DNA of 9,983 bases from Methanobacteriota archaeon (GTDB taxonomy: Archaea > Thermoplasmatota > Thermoplasmata > UBA10834). Of the stretch, positions 1 through 5,112 are shown piece after piece (the first letter of the stretch is position 1; every line of letters begins with the position of its first letter). Location: NCBI GenBank assembly GCA_011391345.1, contig JAABQR010000125.1, positions 1 through 9,983 on the forward strand, given 5' to 3'. A program made the position numbers and the translations under genes. The notes under the pieces are model-generated. The model worked only from the letters and a program-made list of their open reading frames with translations, was not told the origin of the DNA and searched no databases.

Positions 1-495
1 CGCCTTCGAGAGCATGGCGATTGCCCGGTCTATGTTCTCCTTGCCCATGGGTGGGTCCTTCTCCGGGATATCGCCGGCGAACCCCTCGATCGACGGTCCG
101 TGGAATGTGACCAGACCGGTCCTCTGGTGTATCGCGACGTGGAGTGTCGTGATGTCGCTGTACCCCATGAATATCTTGGGGTTGTCCTTGATGGTCCCGA
201 AATCCAGCAGGTCCAGGATCCGCATCGCGCCCCACCCTCCTCTCGAGCAGAGTATCGCATCGACCTTGTCGTTGCCGAACATCGTCGAGAGCTCGCGCGC
301 CCTCGCCTGGTCCTTTCCCGCCAAGAACCCGGAGCGGGTGAGATTCCTCGTGCACTCTCCCAGGACGACCTTGTATCCCAGCTCCCTGAGGTAATGCACA
401 CCCTGTCCGAGTCCGAACGGCTCGGAGAAGCTCGAAGGCGACACTATCCCGATGGTCGCACGCTTCTCCAGTCTAGCAGGTTTCACAATCTTCAT
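1..495 (-). CDS. LD-carboxypeptidase, peptidase family S66 (partial, N-terminal 165 residues)
   Basis: Serine peptidase of the S66 family (LdcA/MccF type). Family members cleave an L,D peptide bond in murein tetrapeptide or cleave peptide-nucleotide antibiotics such as microcin C7. The visible part covers the N-terminal domain. It begins MKIVKPARLEKRATIGIVSP and carries SRGGWGAMRILDLLDF at about residues 84-99. The nucleophile motif GYSDITTLH follows at 111-119, with Ser113 as the expected catalytic serine, and then FHGP at 131-134. The Glu and His of the catalytic triad would lie in the C-terminal half, beyond the left edge. The ATG at 495 is preceded by GAAGGTG (510-504) and a TATA-like ATTTAAG (540-534), which suggests a leader of about 15 bases. 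Family membership is confident; substrate is unknown. An archaeon without murein would use it for detoxification, peptide scavenging or some other role. Confidence 0.92.
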   Translation of the reverse strand, partial: MKIVKPARLEKRATIGIVSPSSFSEPFGLGQGVHYLRELGYKVVLGECTRNLTRSGFLAGKDQARARELSTMFGNDKVDAILCSRGGWGAMRILDLLDFGTIKDNPKIFMGYSDITTLHVAIHQRTGLVTFHGPSIEGFAGDIPEKDPPMGKENIDRAIAMLSKA

Positions 496-503
496 GTCAC
501 AAA

Positions 504-540
504 CACCTTCGAGGCGTGAGTGTCGATTACCAACTTAAAT
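504..540 (-). promoter_or_regulatory. Promoter and ribosome binding site of the S66 peptidase gene
   Basis: On the minus strand a TATA-like ATTTAAG lies at 540-534. The anti-Shine-Dalgarno-complementary GAAGGTG lies at 510-504, eight bases before the ATG at 495. A transcript starting about 25 bases after the TATA centre would begin near 511, so the ribosome site would sit at its very 5' end. rtcB in this window has the same arrangement. Promoter position is inferred from spacing only. Confidence 0.5.
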
Positions 541-619
541 GGTGCGTCGCAGCGAGGGAGAAAATGGGCCCTTAGAATAGGAATATGGGGTTTGGGTGGG
601 AAGGTGTTTCAACGGAAGT

Positions 620-955
620 TCACGCGAATACGGTCTCTGCTTCCTGGAGCAGTATGTCCTCCGAGCTCGGCATCTCCTCGATGTCGGCCTCGATATCGAC
701 CAGGCTCAGCTCGATGTCCGCCTTGAGGTATTCAAGCTCGTTGACGATGTCGGCGCACTCGGCATGATGTTGGACATGGTCCATTCCCCTGTGGAGCCTC
801 TCGATCCTCGCCCTGTTCTCGGCGAGCGTCGCGAGGATGTGGTACTCCTCGGAGTCCTCATGGGGGGCTCTGAGGGTCCTGGTCCTTGTCATCGTGTTCC
901 TGTCGAAGACTCCGACGTTCCGCAGCGCGATAGGGACAGCTAGTTTTCTCATCAT
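620..955 (-). CDS. Small acidic helical protein of unknown function (111 aa)
   Basis: I do not recognise a family. The protein starts MMRKLAVPIALRNVGVF, a moderately hydrophobic N-terminus, and continues with a long predicted helical stretch (about residues 33-95). That stretch contains a His-rich piece (LHRGMDHVQHHAEC, 54-67) and a strongly acidic C-terminal half (LKADIELSLVDIEADIEE). No transmembrane segment or signal peptide is evident. The reading frame extends upstream to a TTG at 994, but that codon lies at or before the expected transcription start set by the TATA box at 1010-1019. I therefore chose the ATG at 955; the adjacent ATG at 952 is equally possible. The regular amphipathic composition and the clear upstream promoter argue for a real gene. 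It could pair with the basic coiled-coil protein encoded just upstream, but only the charge contrast suggests this. Confidence 0.65.
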   Translation of the reverse strand: MMRKLAVPIALRNVGVFDRNTMTRTRTLRAPHEDSEEYHILATLAENRARIERLHRGMDHVQHHAECADIVNELEYLKADIELSLVDIEADIEEMPSSEDILLQEAETVFA

Positions 956-982
956 TTTGGCATCCCATCTCGTCGTATGACG

Positions 983-995
983 ATTGTCTGACAAT
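983..995. promoter_or_regulatory. Perfect 13-base palindrome at the start site of the 111-aa gene (operator-like)
   Basis: ATTGTC T GACAAT is a perfect 6-base inverted repeat around one base. It lies about 25 bases downstream of the TATA box at 1010-1019 (read on the minus strand), where transcription should begin. A dyad over the start site is a typical place for an archaeal repressor to block polymerase. The binding protein is unknown. Confidence 0.4.
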
Positions 996-1009
996 ATCTA
1001 CTTCATCGT

Positions 1010-1019
1010 ATATAAAATA
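1010..1019 (-). promoter_or_regulatory. TATA box of the 111-aa gene
   Basis: Minus-strand ATTTTATATA is a good archaeal TATA element. It predicts a start near 985-990 and a leader of about 30 bases to the ATG at 955. The same AT-rich stretch directly follows the hairpin at 1021-1032. Confidence 0.55.
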
Positions 1020-1032
1020 TCCCCGAAGGGGG
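1010..1032 (-). terminator. Hairpin plus T-rich tract after the 71-aa coiled-coil gene
   Basis: Read on the minus strand, CCCCC TTC GGGG can fold as a short stem capped by a UUCG-type loop. ATATTTTATATA follows immediately. It sits seven bases after the stop of the upstream gene. The stem is only three or four pairs, so it may be a weak terminator, with the T-rich tract itself being the main archaeal signal. Confidence 0.4.
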
Positions 1033-1038
1033 CGGAGG

Positions 1039-1254
1039 TCACTTCGGACCCTGTCCCGATATCTGATTCGCCTTCCTCTCGAGGTCAGCGATCCTCCTCT
1101 GGAGCGCTCTGATCTTCGCGTCGTGCTTTGCGACGATCTCCCTGAGCTTCGCTGCCCTAGCTCTCAGCTTCGCGGCCTTGGCCAGTTTCTTGGTGGAGGC
1201 TCTGCAGTCGTTCACTTCGGATGTGTACTTCCTGGCCTCTTTCTTCGAGGACAT
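1039..1254 (-). CDS. Small basic coiled-coil protein of unknown function (71 aa)
   Basis: The protein begins MSSKKEARKYTSEVNDCRAS. It continues as a Lys/Arg/Ala-rich helix from about residue 22 to 66, with hydrophobic residues at heptad-like spacing (LREIVAKHDAKIRALQRRI). That predicts a coiled coil, probably dimeric, possibly nucleic-acid binding because of its charge. No family is recognised. The open frame extends to an ATG at 1485, but the added residues are Pro/Ser/Cys-rich and overlap the oppositely directed genes, so I chose the ATG at 1254. The region before it has weak TATA-like blocks (minus-strand TCATATC near 1290-1284 and CATATTATTC near 1338-1329), which allow either an almost leaderless or a roughly 50-base-leader transcript. 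The reading frame and composition support a real gene; its function is unknown. Confidence 0.6.
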   Translation of the reverse strand: MSSKKEARKYTSEVNDCRASTKKLAKAAKLRARAAKLREIVAKHDAKIRALQRRIADLERKANQISGQGPK

Positions 1255-1288
1255 TGTAATCTTGAAGAATACCGGACTGTGGTGATAT

Positions 1289-1296
1289 GAACGTTC
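1289..1296. promoter_or_regulatory. 8-base palindrome in the divergent promoter region
   Basis: GAACGTTC is a perfect palindrome between the divergent 71-aa gene and the eamA unit. It overlaps the proximal TATA-like block of the 71-aa gene. It is short enough to arise by chance. Confidence 0.2.
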
Positions 1297-1324
1297 GCAC
1301 GCGCTCTGAACCGCGTGGGCGTGG

Positions 1325-1339
1325 AAAATGAATAATATG
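1325..1339 (+). promoter_or_regulatory. Promoter (AT-rich TATA block) of the 36-codon ORF and eamA
   Basis: AAATGAATAATATGG includes a TATA-like AATAATAT at about 1331-1338. It is centred 27 bases before the ATG at 1362, which predicts an essentially leaderless transcript that begins with the 36-codon ORF and continues into the transporter. Confidence 0.45.
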
Positions 1340-1361
1340 GGATATGGATGGGTGTCTCCGG

Positions 1362-1472
1362 ATGAAGGCCCACTTTGAGGCATACGGCTGCACACTGAAC
1401 ATCGGCGGATCATCGTCGGTCCAGATACTGTCGGCGGGCAGCTCCGTGCGCGCCCACTACGGGAGTGAGTAG
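1362..1472 (+). pseudogene. 36-codon ORF resembling the N-terminus of a MiaB/MtaB tRNA methylthiotransferase (remnant or leader peptide)
   Basis: The first residues, MKAHFEAYGCTLNIGGS, match the opening of archaeal and bacterial radical-SAM methylthiotransferases. Those enzymes start with a beta strand followed by (T/A)YGC(T/Q)xN, whose Cys is one of three ligands of the auxiliary iron-sulfur cluster. After about residue 17 the likeness fades, and the frame stops at TAG 1470-1472. No radical-SAM or TRAM domain follows, because the transporter begins two bases later. The ATG lies about 27 bases after a TATA-like block, so the ORF would be leaderless. It may be the stub of a deleted methylthiotransferase gene that now supplies its promoter to eamA, or it may be a translated upstream ORF. 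The YGC resemblance is seen directly; the history is inference. Confidence 0.4.
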
Positions 1473-1474
1473 GC

Positions 1475-2353
1475 ATGGAACGCAAGACCTTCCTCTATCT
1501 GATGCTCACGGTGACCATCATCATCTGGGGTGCATCGTTCGTCCTCGTGGATGTGGCCATAGACGAGGGTTCGTCTCCTGTGATGATAGCGATGGCGAGG
1601 TTCATCGTCGCATCCGTGATATTCGCGGGTTACCTCTTGCTGAGAAGACGCCAGGGACTCGCCAAGGCCGACAGACGGATGTTCCTCGCGCTCGCGTTCA
1701 TCGGCATCGGCGTGTATTACATATTCCAGTACTACGGGATCAAGTTCGCCGGAGCTTCGATATCCGCGATCATAGTCATGCTAGTCTGCCCGGTCGCGAT
1801 CTTCGCCCTCTCGGCCTGGAAGTACAAGGAGAAGGTCACCAACGGCGAGAAGGCGGGCCTGGCAGTCTCGGCGGTCGGCTGCTTCTTGGTCATCACGGAT
1901 GGCTCGTTCGCTTTCGTGTCCAACCTGGAGATGATCGTCGGCGGTCTGTTCGGAGTCGTGTGCGCGGTCTTCTGGGCGATATACACTGTCGAGGGTACGA
2001 AGGTCGTGAAGAAGTACGACCCGATGACCAGCACTGCATACATCACGATCCTGGGGACGTTCATGGTCGTCCCGTTCGCCGCGGCCGACGTCACGCTCAC
2101 GGGCCAATCGTTCCCTCCGAGCTTCTTCTTCGCGGCGCTGTACCTGGGCGTCCTGTGCACGGTCGTGGGATACGTCTTCTGGTTCAGGGCGCTGACTGGT
2201 CTGGACGCGCGGACCACCGGGAGCATGCTCTACTTCGAGCCTATCGTCACAGTGGCGTTCGCCTGGGTCGTCCTGGGTGAGATGATCGGCTGGGTCTCCG
2301 CCTTGGGAAGCGTCGTGACGGTCATAGGCGTGGTCATGGTGTCGAGGAAGTGA
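1475..2353 (+). CDS. EamA-family (DMT superfamily) membrane transporter
   Basis: A 292-residue integral membrane protein of the drug/metabolite transporter superfamily, with the usual family length and two EamA repeats (about residues 7-141 and 153-290). Ten hydrophobic helices are visible, roughly at 5-27, 36-57, 69-86, 93-114, 126-142, 152-170, 186-204, 215-237, 248-268 and 273-290. Family hallmarks include IIWGASFVLVDVAI in helix 1, AMARFIVA in helix 2, a second-repeat GVVCAVFWAIYTVEGTKVV, and LYFEPIVTVAFAWVVLGE near the end. Members export amino acids, metabolites or drugs; the substrate cannot be read from the sequence. The ATG at 1475 follows GGGAGTGAG at a suitable spacing and lies two bases after the stop of the 36-codon ORF, so the two are likely translated from one mRNA. 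Its stop lies three bases before the outer edge of the TnpB-element inverted repeat. Confidence 0.95.
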   Translation: MERKTFLYLMLTVTIIIWGASFVLVDVAIDEGSSPVMIAMARFIVASVIFAGYLLLRRRQGLAKADRRMFLALAFIGIGVYYIFQYYGIKFAGASISAIIVMLVCPVAIFALSAWKYKEKVTNGEKAGLAVSAVGCFLVITDGSFAFVSNLEMIVGGLFGVVCAVFWAIYTVEGTKVVKKYDPMTSTAYITILGTFMVVPFAAADVTLTGQSFPPSFFFAALYLGVLCTVVGYVFWFRALTGLDARTTGSMLYFEPIVTVAFAWVVLGEMIGWVSALGSVVTVIGVVMVSRK

Positions 2354-2356
2354 GGC

Positions 2357-2390
2357 GTGAGACTAGGGTTCTGTCCAAGATCGGGTGGTG
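2357..2390 (+). repeat. Right-end inverted repeat of the TnpB element
   Basis: Three blocks appear in order: GTGAGACT (2357-2364), GTTCTGT (2368-2374) and ATCGGGTGGTG (2380-2390). They match the reverse complement of 3736-3768 at 7/8, 7/7 and 10/11 positions, with spacers of 3 and 5 bases here against 1 and 6 on the other side. Confidence 0.65.
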
Positions 2391-2535
2391 AACCGTCAGG
2401 CCACACCCGCCATCGGACTCGTCCCATTCGGCTCCGGCCGTGCGCCCCTCACGGGGTCGTAGAGGACCATCATCACGTCATGCTGGAACGCGCCGGGGCT
2501 GAACCATAAGCCCCCTGCCTCCCCTTCCGGGAAGG
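2380..2535 (-). ncRNA. Candidate omega RNA (TnpB guide RNA scaffold) overlapping the tnpB 3' end
   Basis: TnpB nucleases of IS200/IS605-type elements use a guide RNA whose scaffold overlaps the 3' end of tnpB and whose guide is read from beyond the element end. Here four hairpins lie in the last 150 bases: CCTTC/GAAGG (2523-2535), GGGGCT/AGCCCC (2495-2514), CCCC/GGGG (2445-2456) and CGGGTG/CACCCG (2382-2409, straddling the stop). The density of stems is suggestive. The exact ends and whether the RNA is made are unknown. Confidence 0.35.
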
Positions 2536-3640
2536 CTGTTTGCAGCAGATTGACGCCGGCGTTGACGTGCTTATCGGCACGCCAGCCGCACTCGCACTCG
2601 AACCGGGCGCCCATTCGGGAATACTGGATCCTCCCACATGTCGGGCACCTCCTGCTGCTGTTGTACGGGTCCACCTTGATCACCGGGACCCCTCTCCACG
2701 CGGCCTTGTACTCGATGTACTGATGCAACTTCCTCCGGGGCCACACGCTCAGCCTCCGGTTCAGGGCCTTGTCCCTCTTCGGCTTGGAGAGCCCCTTCAG
2801 GTCCTCGAGCACGACCGCGGACCTGTTCTCCTCGGCGAAGTCCAGGACCGCGTTCGCCACTTGGTGCATCCCATATTCGATCCTGTGCCGCTCCCTCCTG
2901 CCCTCCTTCTTGCACAGCAGTCTCGAGGTCCTCCTGTCATGCGCCTTCTTCTTCTGGAGCCTCCTCCTACGGCCGTGGTGGCGCGCCTGGATCTCGGCGA
3001 CCTCGGGGAACGCGGCCTTCGCAGGCGTGCAGACGCCGCCCTTGACGAACACGCCGTCCAGGCTCCTCTCGTTCGTGTCCAGGGAGATCGCCGTCTCGGG
3101 CTCGTATGGTCTCCTCTCACCCTTCCTGAAGGCTATGATGACCTTGTCAGGGATGAGAGTAAGCGAGCCGAGGGACAACGACGGGTCGTTCAGATATCTC
3201 CGGTGGTAGTCGCTGAGCACGAGCTTCAGCTTCACGTGGCATCCGGCCTTGATCGGGAGGTCTACTATCCCATTCACCCTGTCGAGCTTGTACGCCTGGT
3301 TCTCTGCCTTCATCATCAGGCGTTTGACATAGGGCACGCGGCATGGCCCTCCCCTGTTCAAACGCCTCCTGAGGTTCTTGAGCACCGAACCTGCGACCTC
3401 GAACGAGCAGACCAGGTGCTTGGCGTACATGCCCGGATGGTCCTGCCTGAAGTCCTTGTAGAGCAGCTTGACGAGGGCGTATCTGGAGGACACCTTCGCC
3501 TGGAGCCCCGCCCTGACCGCGCGGTTGACAGCGAGCCTGAAGTCCTCCATCAGGAACTTCGCCTCGGAAGGGAGCTTGCCGTCAATCAGGAAGACGACCG
3601 CTTTATGGAGCATCCAAGATGGCTGGAAGGCGTCTGGCAT
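2396..3640 (-). CDS. tnpB: RNA-guided nuclease TnpB (IS200/IS605-type, IS1341-like OrfB)
   Basis: A 414-residue TnpB, the transposon-encoded RuvC nuclease ancestral to Cas12. It uses an omega RNA to cut DNA next to a transposon-associated motif and so helps the element persist. The N-terminal half (about 12-180) is the RNA/DNA-binding WED-REC region. RuvC-I is AISLDTNERSLDGV with Asp188. A very basic bridge-like helix, HHGRRRRLQKKKAHDRRTS, lies near 221-239. RuvC-II is AVVLEDLKGLSK with Glu279. The zinc finger is CPTC (332, 335) with CEC (349, 351), and RuvC-III is RADKHVNAGVNLL with Asp356. These positions match the spacing in characterised TnpBs, so catalysis is probably intact. The start ATG at 3640 lacks a strong ribosome site and only a weak TATA-like TACATGTA lies upstream, suggesting low expression. 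An ATG nine codons in is an alternative start. The acting transposase is absent. Confidence 0.95.
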   Translation of the reverse strand: MPDAFQPSWMLHKAVVFLIDGKLPSEAKFLMEDFRLAVNRAVRAGLQAKVSSRYALVKLLYKDFRQDHPGMYAKHLVCSFEVAGSVLKNLRRRLNRGGPCRVPYVKRLMMKAENQAYKLDRVNGIVDLPIKAGCHVKLKLVLSDYHRRYLNDPSLSLGSLTLIPDKVIIAFRKGERRPYEPETAISLDTNERSLDGVFVKGGVCTPAKAAFPEVAEIQARHHGRRRRLQKKKAHDRRTSRLLCKKEGRRERHRIEYGMHQVANAVLDFAEENRSAVVLEDLKGLSKPKRDKALNRRLSVWPRRKLHQYIEYKAAWRGVPVIKVDPYNSSRRCPTCGRIQYSRMGARFECECGWRADKHVNAGVNLLQTAFPEGEAGGLWFSPGAFQHDVMMVLYDPVRGARPEPNGTSPMAGVA

Positions 3641-3730
3641 ATGCGTACTTCCGACTACATGTACACTGCGCGAGAATGCTCAGGCTCCATCCTTGGCCGC
3701 TTGCCTTGCGCCTGCCAGCCAATCCCGGAA

Positions 3731-3750
3731 AGCCCCATCACCCGATGGCT
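3731..3750. repeat. Imperfect hairpin at the left end of the TnpB element
   Basis: AGCC, two unpaired C, ATC, loop ACCC, then GAT and GGCT can fold into a seven-pair stem with one bulge. It overlaps the inner edge of the left inverted repeat. Subterminal hairpins like this are recognised by Y1 transposases at IS200/IS605 ends, so this could be the left-end recognition structure. Confidence 0.4.
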
Positions 3751-3768
3751 ATACAGAACAAGTCTTAC
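3736..3768 (-). repeat. Left-end inverted repeat of the TnpB element
   Basis: On the minus strand the blocks GTAAGACT (3768-3761), GTTCTGT (3759-3753) and ATCGGGTGATG (3746-3736) repeat the right-end blocks in the same order. Twenty-four of 26 block positions are identical. The outer edge is eight bases from the TATA box of the HD gene. Confidence 0.65.
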
Positions 3769-3775
3769 TCAACCC

Positions 3776-3781
3776 TTATAT
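3776..3781 (+). promoter_or_regulatory. TATA box of the HD-domain gene (leaderless start)
   Basis: TTATAT is centred about 26 bases before the ATG at 3805, so the transcript should begin at or within a base or two of the start codon. There is no Shine-Dalgarno sequence before that ATG, as expected for a leaderless mRNA. The box lies just outside the TnpB element. Confidence 0.6.
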
Positions 3782-3804
3782 CCGAAGAAAGTGTCTCAAC
3801 TGCG

Positions 3805-5112
3805 ATGGTCGACTACAAGATCATCAGGGACTCGGTCCACGGGAGCATCAGGGTCGACAGCGAGTTCCTGCCACTCGCAGAGGCGCCGGAACTCCAGAGG
3901 CTCCACAGCATACACCAGCTGGGGCTGGCGTACCTAGTGTATCCAGGGGCGAATCACACGCGGTTCGAGCACTCGCTCGGGACCTTCGCGGTCGCCGGCA
4001 GGATGTGCGATTCCCTCGGGCTCGAGCCCGGTGAGGCCCGGCTGGTCAGAGCCGCGGCCTTCCTGCATGACATCGGTCACCTTCCGTATTCGCACACGTT
4101 CGAGATGGTGCTCCACGAGCAGTTCGGGATAGACCACGCCGAGATATCCCGGAGGCTCATAAGGGGTGAGGACACAGTCCTCACCGAGGCCGAATCGAGG
4201 GTCCTCGGGAAGCATGTGTCCGTGCCGGAGGCGATCGAGCGTATGGGTATGGACCCGCGCGAGGTCGCTCGTTTGCTCGAGGGCGGGGCTGCCCAGGGGC
4301 CTGCTGAGGGCCTGGACAGACACAAGGGTCAGGCGCACTTCAACTCCAAGAGATACCTGTCACAGATTGTGAGCGGCACCGTCGACGCGGACCAGCTGGA
4401 TTACCTCGTCAGGGACGCGCATTACACGGGGGTGGCGTACGGCGTCATCGACCTGGACCGCCTGGTCGAGACCTTCGATGTGTTCAACGGCGACCTGGTG
4501 ATAGAGCGGGGCGGGCTGAGCGCGGTCGAGGGCATGCTGGTCGCTCGCTCGCTCATGTTCACTTCGGTATACTTCCACAAGACCGTCCGGATATCGGAGC
4601 TGATGCTGGCGAAGGCGGTCGAGGGGTTCGGCCCCGAGGACATCTACTCGATGCATCAGATGACCGACGCCACCCTCCTGTCCCGGCTGGATTCCGAGGG
4701 CGGGCTGTGCGGCGAGATTGCCACCCTGATAAAGTACCGGAGGCTGTTCAAGAAGGCTTTCGCGCTCGCGGTCACGGATGTCGCCGAGGGTCAGTGGGAC
4801 ACGATCGACCGCCTCGGGGACATGAAGAGGCGCAGGATGGTCGAGGAGGAGATCGCCACCAGGGCGGGGCTCGAGCCCGGCCATGTCATAATGGACGTCC
4901 CGTCGTCGGAGCTCCCCGTCTCGGAGCCGAGGATGTGCCTGACGGATGTGAGGATACTCCAGCACAAGAAGGTCCGCCTCCTGCCGAAGCTCAGCCCGAT
5001 CGCCGCCGCGCTCCAGACCCGGAGGGCGCACGACTGGGCGGTCATGGTCGCGTGCCCCGAGAGGCACAAGGCCAAGGTCGCGAAGGCCGCTGAGAAGGTC
5101 CTCGGGCTCTAG
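3805..5112 (+). CDS. HD-domain phosphohydrolase (COG1078 / SAMHD1-like)
   Basis: A 435-residue soluble protein of the HD superfamily, with the layout of COG1078 enzymes and the SAMHD1 catalytic core. Members hydrolyse dNTPs or other phosphorylated nucleotides using a metal centre. It starts MVDYKIIRDSVHGSIRV. NHTRFEHSLGT follows at 50-60 (His56 metal ligand), FLHDIGHLPYSHTFE at 86-100 (His88, Asp89) and SGTVDADQLDYLVRDAHYTG at 190-209 (Asp196 as the fourth ligand), so the HxxxH-D-type centre is complete. A less conserved C-terminal domain (about 240-435) has no motif I recognise. Earlier in-frame ATGs (3619, 3745) lie upstream of the TATA box and inside the TnpB element, so I chose 3805. The gene converges on rtcB and overlaps it by four bases. 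The exact substrate is not predictable. Confidence 0.93.
   Translation: MVDYKIIRDSVHGSIRVDSEFLPLAEAPELQRLHSIHQLGLAYLVYPGANHTRFEHSLGTFAVAGRMCDSLGLEPGEARLVRAAAFLHDIGHLPYSHTFEMVLHEQFGIDHAEISRRLIRGEDTVLTEAESRVLGKHVSVPEAIERMGMDPREVARLLEGGAAQGPAEGLDRHKGQAHFNSKRYLSQIVSGTVDADQLDYLVRDAHYTGVAYGVIDLDRLVETFDVFNGDLVIERGGLSAVEGMLVARSLMFTSVYFHKTVRISELMLAKAVEGFGPEDIYSMHQMTDATLLSRLDSEGGLCGEIATLIKYRRLFKKAFALAVTDVAEGQWDTIDRLGDMKRRRMVEEEIATRAGLEPGHVIMDVPSSELPVSEPRMCLTDVRILQHKKVRLLPKLSPIAAALQTRRAHDWAVMVACPERHKAKVAKAAEKVLGL

Larger units (their letters stand above)
2357..3768 (-). mobile_element. Solo-TnpB transposable element with imperfect terminal inverted repeats
   Basis: This roughly 1.41-kb unit contains one gene, tnpB, and no TnpA transposase of either the Y1 or serine type. 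It lies between the eamA stop and the HD-gene promoter. Its borders are set by a matching inverted repeat: 2357-2390 on the right (tnpB 3') side and 3736-3768 on the left. IS200/IS605 and IS607 elements, the usual carriers of TnpB, lack terminal inverted repeats and instead have subterminal hairpins. Hairpin-forming sequence is also present here, at 3731-3750 and 2382-2409. No target-site duplication is obvious outside the repeats. The unit may be a TnpB gene carried by a transposase-dependent element mobilised in trans, or an old element whose ends are only partly understood. Confidence 0.6.

Noticed and set aside
956..994. TTG at 994 as the start of the acidic protein
   Set aside because: The TATA box at 1010-1019 predicts transcription from about 985-990, which would leave this codon outside or at the edge of the mRNA.
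1465..2280. 271-codon plus-strand frame overlapping eamA in another phase
   Set aside because: Composition is Arg/Gly/His-rich with no membrane segments; the eamA frame encodes a full ten-helix transporter.
3619..3804. N-terminal extension of the HD protein from ATG 3619 or 3745
   Set aside because: The added residues are unlike the family, overlap tnpB and the element end, and lie upstream of the TATA box that gives a leaderless start at 3805.
2540..3937. A 465-codon open frame on the plus strand opposite tnpB and into the HD gene
   Set aside because: It is antisense to a TnpB with every catalytic motif intact, has no recognisable domain, and is rich in Pro, Leu, Arg and Val as expected from the opposite strand of a GC-rich gene.
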